This document shows positions 7,755 through 14,636 of a stretch of DNA of 64,000 nt, in pieces. Both the position numbers and the translations under genes were made by a program. How positions within the stretch are numbered: position 1 is the first letter of the stretch; the number at the start of each line of letters is the position of its first letter. Origin of the DNA: Cyanophora paradoxa (Eukaryota; Glaucocystophyceae; Cyanophorales; Cyanophoraceae); assembly GCA_004431415.1 (NCBI GenBank), contig QPMI01000127.1, positions 242,415 to 306,414 on the forward strand, in the 5' to 3' direction. The notes beneath the pieces are model-generated. The model did no database searches, was not told the DNA's origin, and worked only from the letters and a program-made list of their open reading frames with translations.

Positions 7755-8269
7755 GAGGGCCTCCGACGTCGGCTCCGCCCCCGGGACTGCGTGCGCCGCG
7801 CGCGGCGCGTTCGTCTCCGCCGGCGTCGCCGCCACGTCGGTGCCCGGTACTCTCCGCGACAGAGCGGGCATTCGTGGTCGAAGGCTGCCGCCACCAACGG
7901 CTGGCAGTCGCCGCAGATCTGGTCCGTGTGCTTCGACGACACCGTGCACCTGTGGAGGGGGGGGTCCGGGATGCGGAACCCCTCATCCATGCACACCGCG
8001 CACATCTCCCCGAACCGAGGCGGCGGCGGCGGCGGCGGCGGCCACCTCCCCTGCCCCACGCGCAGCTCGCGAAGTGCTTTTACTCGCCGTAGGATGTCCT
8101 CGATCGTTTCCCGCGGGGGTGGCACCGGTGGCGGACCCGGCAAACGCACCCGCTCCAGTACCGCAGTCTGGCGCGCCTGCGCCTGGCGCATTTGCTCGTC
8201 CAGCTGCTTCGCCCTGGCTAACAGCGCGGCCCTCTTTTCGGCATTCATCTGGTAGCGGTGGGGTCCCAA
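7751..8269 (-). CDS. RING-finger protein with Arg/Ser tail
   Basis: 172 residues from 8269 (or 165 from the internal ATG at 8248). Residues 10-70 form a likely coiled coil, then a Pro run, then a RING-type zinc finger: C90-x2-C93, C108, H114, C119-x2-C122, C134-P-L-C137. The last 26 residues are an Arg-rich tail with a few Ser and Thr. RING domains recruit E2 enzymes, so this could be a viral ubiquitin ligase; the tail may place it on nucleic acid or in the particle. It is convergent with the H3-like gene, with overlapping stops. Confidence 0.8.
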   Translation of the reverse strand: MGPHRYQMNAEKRAALLARAKQLDEQMRQAQARQTAVLERVRLPGPPPVPPPRETIEDILRRVKALRELRVGQGRWPPPPPPPPRFGEMCAVCMDEGFRIPDPPLHRCTVSSKHTDQICGDCQPLVAAAFDHECPLCRGEYRAPTWRRRRRRRTRRARRTQSRGRSRRRRPS

Positions 8270-8343
8270 AAGAATCTAGGGCCGCCTCGGACCCAGTCCA
8301 AGTGCCGTATGAGCGAGGCCATTGCAACCATACGCGAGAAATT

Positions 8344-8574
8344 TCAGTCGCTGTCGGAGAAGACGCGGTAGTACACGAGGGACGAGAGGGTCGTGAGCGC
8401 AAAGTACATGAAAAAGTCCGCCGCGGAGACCGTCTTCCCGGAGAGCAGCTGGACCACGAGCTGCATCACGACGCACACGAGGTAGAGGAGGGTGCTGTGC
8501 ACGCCGAGCTTCTTGATGCCGAACGAGTTCGCCACGCTCTTCTCGAGCGCGTCGATGGTCTCGCGGACGCCCAT
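8344..8574 (-). CDS. Small two-helix membrane protein
   Basis: 76 residues. After a short polar N-terminus there are two hydrophobic segments (about 28-46 and 51-68) separated by SGKTVS, ending in DSD. No family is recognised. It could be a virion inner-membrane protein. It is divergent from the gene at 8608; the A/T-rich gap carries ATTATATCG. Confidence 0.65.
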   Translation of the reverse strand: MGVRETIDALEKSVANSFGIKKLGVHSTLLYLVCVVMQLVVQLLSGKTVSAADFFMYFALTTLSSLVYYRVFSDSD

Positions 8575-8607
8575 GGTTCAATTATATCGTACATATTCAC
8601 TAGAGAA
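8575..8607. promoter_or_regulatory. Bidirectional A/T-rich promoter region
   Basis: The 33 bases between divergent starts contain CAATTATATCGTACATATTC, the only A/T-rich stretch locally and similar to the box at 3627-3670. Function is inferred from position. Confidence 0.4.
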
Positions 8608-9253
8608 ATGCCGCCGCCTCCGCCGCCCCCGCCCAAGGTCACCCTCCGCGCCCCCGGCGCCCCGCTGACGCGCGAGGACCTCGCCGCCGCGACGGTCACG
8701 GTCGGCGCCCTCCGCGCGGGGGCCGTCACCGCCACGGGGCCGTCCGCGCGGCCACGCTCGCCGGCGACGGCAGCGCCCTCACGGGCTCGGCGGCGCCCTC
8801 GCCGGCAAGGACGTCGCCGTGCGCTCGATCGCGGCCTCGGGGCCCGTCCAGGCGGCCTCGTTCGTCGGCGACGGCGGGCGCCTCGCCAACATCGACCGAT
8901 CGGGCACCCCCTCGCTCGTGGCCGTCCTCGGCGCCGAGCTCCCCTGCTCGCTCGACGACGTCGCGCCCGTCTTCTCCGCCGCGCCCGACGCCCCGCTCCC
9001 GCCGAACCCCCGCTACGTCTCGGTCACCAAGGAGGGTGCCCTCGTCGCCGTCGCCCCCGGCCTCTACCGCGTGTGCGTCTACGACCCCCTGGGGGCCGAC
9101 GCCGCCCCGCCCTCCGTCGCTTTCGTGCGCGCCAAGGCGGGCGCGATCATCCCCGTCGCCCGGCGCGGCGCCTTCCCCCTGCCCGTCCCCGGCGAGCCCG
9201 AGCAGCCCCCCGCCAAGATGCAGGCCACGGTAGAGTTCGTGCACGGCTCGTGA
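8608..9253 (+). CDS. Fibre-like protein with GDGS repeat, two apparent frameshifts
   Basis: The start at 8608 gives a Pro-rich leader and then a segment like the spacers of the long fibre gene. The coding signal then moves by one base near 8735-8750 and again near 8783-8788 (frames 1, 0, 2), recovering the repeat GDGSALTG and then GKDVAVRSIAASGPVQAASF followed by GDGGRLANI. The last 130 residues stay in one frame and match the C-terminal domain of the protein at 6436 (GLYRVCVYDPLG, APPSVAFV). The first shift fits loss of one C in a short C-run. Either a decaying gene or a consensus error; intact length would be about 215 residues. Confidence 0.55.
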
Positions 9254-9256
9254 TTT

Positions 9257-11116
9257 TCACGCGTTCACAGACCGGTTTATCACGTCCTGGATCGTGAGCT
9301 GCTTCGGGGCGGGGGCGGGGGCGCGGGGGCGGGGGCGGACGCGCTCGTGCTCCTGGGGCGCGTTCGCCGCCTGGTGCAGCGAGGTCGCCGGGTTCGCCGT
9401 CGCCGTCGGGTGGTTGTGGATCACCACCTGCGGCTGCTGCGAACCCGCCGGGGCGGCGGGCGCCGAGGCCCCGGCCCGCACCAGGTCCGCCCAGGGTGCG
9501 TCGGGGCGCGCCTGCAGCCACCGGTCCAGCGCGGCCGCCTGGCGCCGCTTCTGCTCCTCGTTCGACGAGCGCCCGATCTTGCGCCGGATCTGCTGCTCCT
9601 GCAGCTCCGCGGCCGCCGCGTCCCGCCGCTTCACCGCGGCCTCATGGTCCAGCGTCGCCACCTCCACCTTGGCCCGGGCGCCCATCACATCCCCCCTGGC
9701 GCCCAGAAGGCGCTCCATGTACGTCGCGGCCGCCGAGGACAGCTCGAAGCGCGCGCCGCTGAGCTGGCCCCGCAGGTACATCATGGCAAGCTCGTCCTCC
9801 GTCACCTTAGCAGGCTCGAGCGTCCTCTCCGCGCCCGCGGCGGCCTGGGCGACCGCCGACGGCCGGGGGAGCTCGCCGCGGGCGCGCGCCGCCTCGACGG
9901 CCCGAGAAAAGTCCGTGACCGCCCGCCGCCCCGCAACGATGTCGTCGATGAGCGACGCGTCCGAGCCCAGCAGCCTCAGGAGGTTCGGCACGGCGTACTG
10001 CCGCCGGAACTGCTTGGCGCGCGACCCCGGGTGCACGCTCAGCAGCTGGAGGAACTGGTAGGTCGTCAGGACCGGCGAGGGCTTGCCGGGGCCGAACTGG
10101 AACGTGTCGAGCTGGGGCACCAGGCCGCCCGCCTGCGAACGACGAAGGTCAGATGACAAACAGGCTAAGTATGTCAAGGCGTAAATGACATGTACTAAGT
10201 TATATTCGGGGATTTCCCGATTATTCGAATGTGCCGTGTGCTCTAACCTACATGTGTGCTAACTAACCGGTGAAAAATCACCGGTTAATTAGTACATATG
10301 TGAGTTGAGAGGCGAGTGTGTACGTCGGATGTCAAATAGACTAAGTATTTTCGGGGAAAATCCCGAAAATTCGAATGTGCTATGTGCTAACTAACGCCCC
10401 GGGAAAAGTGCGTTAGTTAGCACTCTCGCGAACCAGGCCTCGGCGGGCCATTTTCGGGCTTATCCGACACCGGTTAATTAGTAGATAAGTGGGTCGGGGG
10501 GCAAGTGTATTGAGGTGGATGCTGACCTCAATACATTCAACACATGAGAAAACGTGAAAAACTCAAACGTACTAAGTAATAAGCGGGAAATCCCCGATTA
10601 TTCGAATGGGCTAAGTATATTCACGGAAAAGCGTGAATATTCAAATGTGCTATGTAATGTGCGCAAGAGGTTTGAAAGTACTAAGTAATACATCACATTT
10701 TTGTGATGTATTACTTAGCACTCACGCACCTGGAGCCTGGTGAGAGAAGCCGCCCCGTAGTGTAAATCCTCGTCGCTCCAGGCCTTGCCCTCCGAGGGCT
10801 CCCGGCCGCCGTCGCACATCGCGCTGGCCTCCGAGGCGCGGTAGAGCACGACGCCGTCGACCTCGATCGAGTTGACCTTCGAGGCCAGCTCGCGCTGCAG
10901 GGTGAGCGCGACGTCCACGGAGAGCGGCGGGCCCTGGGCGGACTCCTGTACCCCCTCGGCCGTCGGTTGGTCCTCGGGCTGCCGGGCGGCGGGGCGGCGG
11001 GCCCGGCGGACCACGCGCTTCCCCTCGGCCCGCGCGCGGTGTGCCGTGCACAGGCCGCCTTCCCCCTGCCGCTGCTTGTTGGTGCACCCCTCTTCGGCGC
11101 ACGGGAAGTTCGCCAT
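9257..11116 (-). CDS. WRKY19-type zinc finger plus Bro/KilA-like protein, two exons
   Basis: Exon 1 (11116-10730) starts with a C-x4-C-x11-C-x2-H finger (C6, C11, C23, H26) of the WRKY19-like type. It continues into a domain with VDGVVLYRASEASAMCDGG, resembling the start of the Bro-N/KilA-type domain found in large DNA viruses. The frame would stop soon after at TAA, but CAG|GTGCGT at 10729 and CGCAG|GCG at 10133 join exon 1 to exon 2 (10132-9257) in phase 0. Exon 2 continues the domain (PVLTTYQFLQLLSVHPGSRA, then RRQYAVPNLLRLLGSDASLIDDI), followed by a coiled coil and a Pro-rich end. The predicted product is about 420 residues, possibly a DNA-binding regulator. The splice is inferred from signals and protein continuity. 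The domain name is tentative. Confidence 0.6.
10133..10729 (-). repeat. 597-nt intron carrying eight stem-loops
   Basis: An A/T-richer, stop-rich stretch between the two exons. Stem-loops by eye: 10202-10224 (imperfect), 10259-10292 (loop AAAA, one mismatch), 10347-10370 (perfect 9 bp), 10384-10423 (perfect 14 bp, 12-nt loop), 10506-10535 (perfect 11 bp), 10578-10602 (one mismatch), 10617-10640 (perfect 9 bp), 10681-10718 (perfect 16 bp, loop ATTTTT). Most are preceded by CTAAGT and several followed by TCGAATGTGC or TCAAATGTGC, and ACCGGTTAATTAGTA occurs twice (10280 and 10469 regions). The units look like degenerate tandem copies in which stem sequence varies but pairing is kept. Confidence 0.75.
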
Positions 11117-11135
11117 GCTGTCTCGGATCGGGCTA

Positions 11136-11378
11136 CTAGGTTTGATGTATGACGGGCAAAGGATTCGGGGCGGCTCGAACGCGCTCGTCCGCTGAAGGGT
11201 CGACGGGGTCCCCGCGGTGTCGGATTGTCACGTGATGGGGGCCGTTCGCCCGCGCCGCGCGCGGTTCGCCCGGGTCAGGTTCCGGTCCGCGGCCCAGAAA
11301 CCGCTCCAGTACGAGGTACAGGCCCAGCGCGGTCAAGTAGGCCACCGCGTGCTCCATAACTACCTCCCTCGCGGTCAT
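11136..11378 (-). CDS. Small single-pass membrane protein
   Basis: 80 residues from 11378, or 73 from the ATG at 11357, which leaves more room for a promoter. One hydrophobic helix (AVAYLTALGLYLVLERFLG) near the N-terminus is followed by a polar Pro/Arg/His-rich tail. No family is recognised. It is divergent from the LicD-like gene. Confidence 0.55.
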   Translation of the reverse strand: MTAREVVMEHAVAYLTALGLYLVLERFLGRGPEPDPGEPRAARANGPHHVTIRHRGDPVDPSADERVRAAPNPLPVIHQT

Positions 11379-11404
11379 TTTTTAACGGCCCCCGCTTTCA
11401 AAGT
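11379..11404 (+). promoter_or_regulatory. T-run element before the LicD-like gene
   Basis: TTTTTTAACGG about 20 nt before the ATG at 11405, in a 26-base gap between divergent genes. It matches the T-run seen before other viral starts. Function inferred. Confidence 0.35.
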
Positions 11405-12076
11405 ATGACAAGGGACCTCGTGATCGTACTGATACTGGGGATCGTCTACGCAGGCCTCATCTACCACAAAAACTACATGGCCGAAGCAGCTCGCCGAAGG
11501 GCCGTTCCCCCACAGACGCGTCTGCGCATCATGGGTGCTCTCCTGTCTATCGTGTCCAGGGCGGGGGTGGCCTCGAATACAAAGCCGTTTATCGTCTACG
11601 GAACGCTGCTCGGGTTTGTGCGCTCCCAGAACTTCATTTGCTACGACTTCGACATCGACATGGGCGTGGACAGCACCGAGTATGCTCGCTTGAAGGCAGC
11701 GGTCGTCCAGGAATTGAAAGGATTCCCCGACTACTCGCTGGAGGACAAGGATGCCCTTGGGTACCTAGCATTCAAGATCGTGCACACGCCGACAGAAGTC
11801 TCGGGTGACGTCTTCGCCTTCCATACCAGCGGAGGGACTGTGTCGAGAAGCGTGCCTTCTCTCTACAGCACGCTCTACCTGAACGAGTGCACAGCTAACT
11901 ACCCGACAGAATGGATCTACCCGCTGAAACCGGTGTGGTTTCAGGGCACCCCCACATACGCGCCGAACAACCCGTCCTGTCTGCTGCGATGCTACTACGG
12001 GGATGACTTCATGACGCCCGACCACACATGCGACAGCGAGTGCAACAGGTGTGTGAAAACGACATTGCGCCATTGA
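11405..12076 (+). CDS. LicD/fukutin-type transferase, membrane-anchored
   Basis: 223 residues. Residues 4-20 form a signal-anchor helix, so the catalytic part would face the lumen or the particle exterior. The nucleotidyltransferase-fold motif is clear: VYGTLLGFVRS (64-74) followed by YDFDIDMGV (80-88), with the Asp triad D81-x-D83-x-D85 that binds metal. LicD and fukutin family enzymes transfer phosphocholine, ribitol phosphate or similar groups to glycans; viral copies probably modify virion or host glycans. The Cys-rich C-terminus (six Cys in the last 35 residues) suggests disulfides. Codon use is less GC-rich than in the neighbours. Confidence 0.82.
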   Translation: MTRDLVIVLILGIVYAGLIYHKNYMAEAARRRAVPPQTRLRIMGALLSIVSRAGVASNTKPFIVYGTLLGFVRSQNFICYDFDIDMGVDSTEYARLKAAVVQELKGFPDYSLEDKDALGYLAFKIVHTPTEVSGDVFAFHTSGGTVSRSVPSLYSTLYLNECTANYPTEWIYPLKPVWFQGTPTYAPNNPSCLLRCYYGDDFMTPDHTCDSECNRCVKTTLRH

Positions 12077-12080
12077 GGGC

Positions 12081-12398
12081 TCACATCCTCCCCCTCACCA
12101 CCGTGACGGCGGCGACGCCCGCAACCGCCGCGGCCAGCCCGTACGCCCAGTAATTGGCGGCGGGCCTCTGCGGGGCTGCAGGGGTCGCGGCGGGCTGCGG
12201 GCTCTTGTGTCCCTCCAGTGCCCTCAGGGCCTCCTGGATCTGGGCGCCGCTTCTGGTGATTGTCCCCTCAAGGGCTGCCGTGCTGGCGCGCAGGGCCGAG
12301 AGGGCGGCCTCGGCCTCATCCATTCGCCGCAGAAGTCGGGCCATGGCGGCCGTCGCCCCCTCGAGGGGCGGTCGCCCTACGACCCTCCCATTGTCCAT
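12081..12398 (-). CDS. Tail-anchored coiled-coil protein
   Basis: 105 residues from the ATG at 12398. Residues 15-65 form an Ala/Leu-rich coiled coil, then a Pro/Ala linker, then a C-terminal hydrophobic helix (YGLAAAVAGVAAVTVV) ending RGRM. The layout is that of a tail-anchored membrane protein. No family is recognised. It is convergent with the LicD-like gene, stops 4 nt apart. Confidence 0.6.
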   Translation of the reverse strand: MDNGRVVGRPPLEGATAAMARLLRRMDEAEAALSALRASTAALEGTITRSGAQIQEALRALEGHKSPQPAATPAAPQRPAANYWAYGLAAAVAGVAAVTVVRGRM

Positions 12399-12421
12399 CG
12401 CCTTACATTCGGCCCAGATAT

Positions 12422-13179
12422 CTACGCGTGCCGGAACTGGAGCTTGTGTGCCAGGGGCCGCCGCCTCCGGTCGAACTCGACCCGCAGCGGCGCCGCCCGG
12501 GCCCGCACCCCGTCCGCCTCCTCCCACCGGTACGCGCTGTCCTCGAGCACGATGCACCACGCGGGGTCGCGCGCGCACGCCTCGATCTCCTCGGCGAACT
12601 CGGGCCCGGGGATCTCGTCGCGCGCGAGGACGTTGCCCGCGCCGTCGAGGGCAAAGCACGGCAGGCCTCTCTCCAGCGGGACGAACTCGCCCCCCTCGAT
12701 CCGCTGCTCGTACACGCGCCGCTCGCCGGTGCGCTCGTTCCGCAGCTCGACCCGGCCCGCGACGTCCATCTCCTCCTCCACGAACGCGAGCGCCATCTCA
12801 ACGGAGGGCCCGAAGATTGGGCACCCCGCCGCAAACGCGCTCATCTCCGGCGGCGCCGCGAGATCCGCCCTCGGCTCCTGGTGGGTCGTCTCGAGCCGGA
12901 GCTCCGCCAGCGCCGCTGCAGCCGGAGGCGTGTGCTCTTCGGGATGGTGACGAGTCCCCTCTCGTACCTGATCCCCATGCTCTCGAAGCTCGGCCAGCGG
13001 GGCCCCCCCGGCCACGCGCGTGCCTGCCCCGCCTTCCACCCCGGCGGCACGGCGCTGATGTAGTCGTCGAACACTTTCGCCCTCGGGCGCCCCACCCGGG
13101 CGACGTGCATCGTCTTCGCCCCGCCCGACCGGTCCGCGCGGCGGTAGAGCGAGTCCTGCTCGGACTGGGAGTACCGCAT
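12422..13179 (-). CDS. Unknown protein, one apparent frameshift
   Basis: Two overlapping frames read one protein. Residues 1-81 come from the frame starting at 13179 (MRYSQSEQDSLYRRADRSGG...), and the rest from the frame ending at 12422 (LAELRLETTHQEPRADLAAP, then CPIFGPSVEMALAFVEEEMD). The switch is at about 12,935-12,945 next to a CCC run and is explained by one lost base. The second part, about 160 residues, has alternating strands rich in Glu/Arg and Trp/Tyr and looks like a compact beta domain. No family is recognised. Confidence 0.5.
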
Positions 13180-13226
13180 CGTTACAATGGGCGCATGGAA
13201 AAGATCGCGCCCTCTACCGAGATACG

Positions 13227-13646
13227 ATGCGGCACCAATCGCTCATGGTCGGTTTCGCGGCCGCCGCCCTTCTGTACCTGGTGTACACGGGGCGGGCCCG
13301 CAAGGCCGCCCTTGCCTTCCGCCGCGCCGTCCTCGGCGAGAGCCTCCCGCCGGCCCACACGCTCGACGTGGACCGCACGCCCGTCCTTGAGGACACCGGC
13401 GCCGCCCCCGGGGCGCCGCCCGACGCCGGCCGCCGCGAGGGCACGGTCGCCCCCGCGCGCCAGGAGGCCCCGCCCCCCGTCGCGCCCTACATGGGCTCGC
13501 TCGGCGCGCCCATCCCGCCGCGGACCGTCGTTCCTTACTCGACCGGCTCCGAGATCGGGGTGTACGCGCCGCCCACGCTGCTCACCTCGCCCGCCGCCGC
13601 CGACTACGCCTTCGCCCCCGTCGCCGGCCCCCGCCCGACGTACTGA
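13227..13646 (+). CDS. Membrane-anchored Pro/Ala-rich protein
   Basis: 139 residues. One hydrophobic helix near the N-terminus (LMVGFAAAALLYLVYTG, residues 6-22) is followed by a basic stretch and a long Pro/Ala/Gly-rich, probably disordered segment. The layout repeats in the proteins at 30839 and 32492-33670. It could be a virion membrane protein. Confidence 0.6.
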   Translation: MRHQSLMVGFAAAALLYLVYTGRARKAALAFRRAVLGESLPPAHTLDVDRTPVLEDTGAAPGAPPDAGRREGTVAPARQEAPPPVAPYMGSLGAPIPPRTVVPYSTGSEIGVYAPPTLLTSPAAADYAFAPVAGPRPTY

Positions 13647-13694
13647 TTCGTGTATCGTGTGAAATATCTAAATCTCAATTAATACCCGCTTACG

Positions 13695-14012
13695 ATGCCG
13701 CCAGCGGGCTACAAGCTGGTGGGCGAGGTGCATACCGAGACCGGCTTGCTCGTAATCGGGCCCCCGGAGGCCATCTTCAAGCAGAGGAGGGGGGAGGAGG
13801 AAGGGACGCTGCGCGCGATCCGGTACGACGATTTCGTCGACGCAATCGGCGGCGACCCGCACCTGCAGCTGCACGATGGGATCCGCGGAACCAGGAGGAC
13901 CTACCCTTTCGCCGTGGCGGTGGGGACGGGGGCGGACGGGTCGTCCAAGGTCTACCTGAAGAGGGACAAGAACGGCAACCCCCAACGGATCCTCATCGAC
14001 CTGGATGGGTAG
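13695..14012 (+). CDS. Small soluble protein of unknown function
   Basis: 105 residues with a mixed alpha/beta look (GYKLVGEVHTETGLLVIGPP at the start; SSKVYLKRDKNGNPQRILID at the end). No motif is recognised. An A/T-rich leader (GTGAAATATCTAAATCTC) precedes the ATG. Confidence 0.6.
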   Translation: MPPAGYKLVGEVHTETGLLVIGPPEAIFKQRRGEEEGTLRAIRYDDFVDAIGGDPHLQLHDGIRGTRRTYPFAVAVGTGADGSSKVYLKRDKNGNPQRILIDLDG

Positions 14013-14113
14013 GTTTACCACGGGGCCAGCAATCCCAGATCTCGGCCACCTTGAGTTTGTTCCATTGGTACCCGAGCACGAGATTGGTACCGTGCACGAA
14101 AACAATAAGAACG

Positions 14114-14196
14114 AGCACCGGTTGGGTTCGAACCAACGTCCTCGAGGTCTCCCCGCGGCGTATGAGCCTCGCACGCTACCGCTGCGCCACGGTGCT
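14114..14196 (-). tRNA. tRNA-Met (CAT) with a 12-nt intron
   Basis: On the minus strand the sequence folds into a cloverleaf: acceptor AGCACCG/CGGTGCT (7 bp), D-arm GCGC/GCGT with loop AGCGGTA, anticodon stem CGAGG/CCTCG, T-arm GTTGG/CCAAC with loop TTCGAAC. The anticodon loop reads CTCATA and A separated by CGCCGCGGGGAG, a 12-nt insert at the canonical 37/38 intron position; without it the anticodon stem does not pair. The base after the acceptor is C rather than the usual A73 for Met. The gene overlaps the last 21 bases of the protein gene at 14176-14580. An intron needs host nuclear splicing enzymes. Confidence 0.8.
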
Positions 14197-14580
14197 TCGC
14201 GTGTACCGGAGCGACGCGCCCAGCTCCCGCGCCTTGGCGATCGCGTCCTCGAGCGCGTCCCCGAGGACGTCCAGCACCGCCCAGGGGAACCACGCCTTGC
14301 CCCCCTCCGAGCGGCGTACCAGGGCCATCACCTTGTCGAGCATCTGGGAGGCGATCAACTCCTCGTTTTCGACCGTCTCGCCCATCAGCTTGAGCAGATT
14401 CGCCCGGTCCTCGTGGAACCCCGCGCCTGCCAGCGCCTTCATGGCCCCGATCCACGCCTTGTTCGCTTTCGACACCGCCGCCCCCAGCTCTGCCCTCTTG
14501 CGCGGCAGCTCGGTCTTCATGTACTCGTCGTAGAGCCTTGCCTTCTCCCTCTCGCTCAGCGGGCGGTCCCAGGGGTTCAT
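14176..14580 (-). CDS. Helical protein of unknown function
   Basis: 134 residues from the ATG at 14580 (an open extension to 14634 exists but would crowd the start of the divergent fibre gene). Almost entirely helical, with many Glu/Lys/Arg/Ala residues. No family is recognised. Its last codons overlap the tRNA gene. Confidence 0.6.
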   Translation of the reverse strand: MNPWDRPLSEREKARLYDEYMKTELPRKRAELGAAVSKANKAWIGAMKALAGAGFHEDRANLLKLMGETVENEELIASQMLDKVMALVRRSEGGKAWFPWAVLDVLGDALEDAIAKARELGASLRYTRSTVAQR

Positions 14581-14636
14581 GTCGCGCTCAACCTTTCCCG
14601 ATAAAGTTTCGGCGCCACCAGTGGAACATACCATCC

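Noticed and set aside
10202..10718. Transcription terminators or a self-splicing group I/II intron
   Set aside because: Terminator arrays would not lie between two halves of one domain. I found no group I or II core elements, while GT-AG ends and phase fit spliceosomal splicing.
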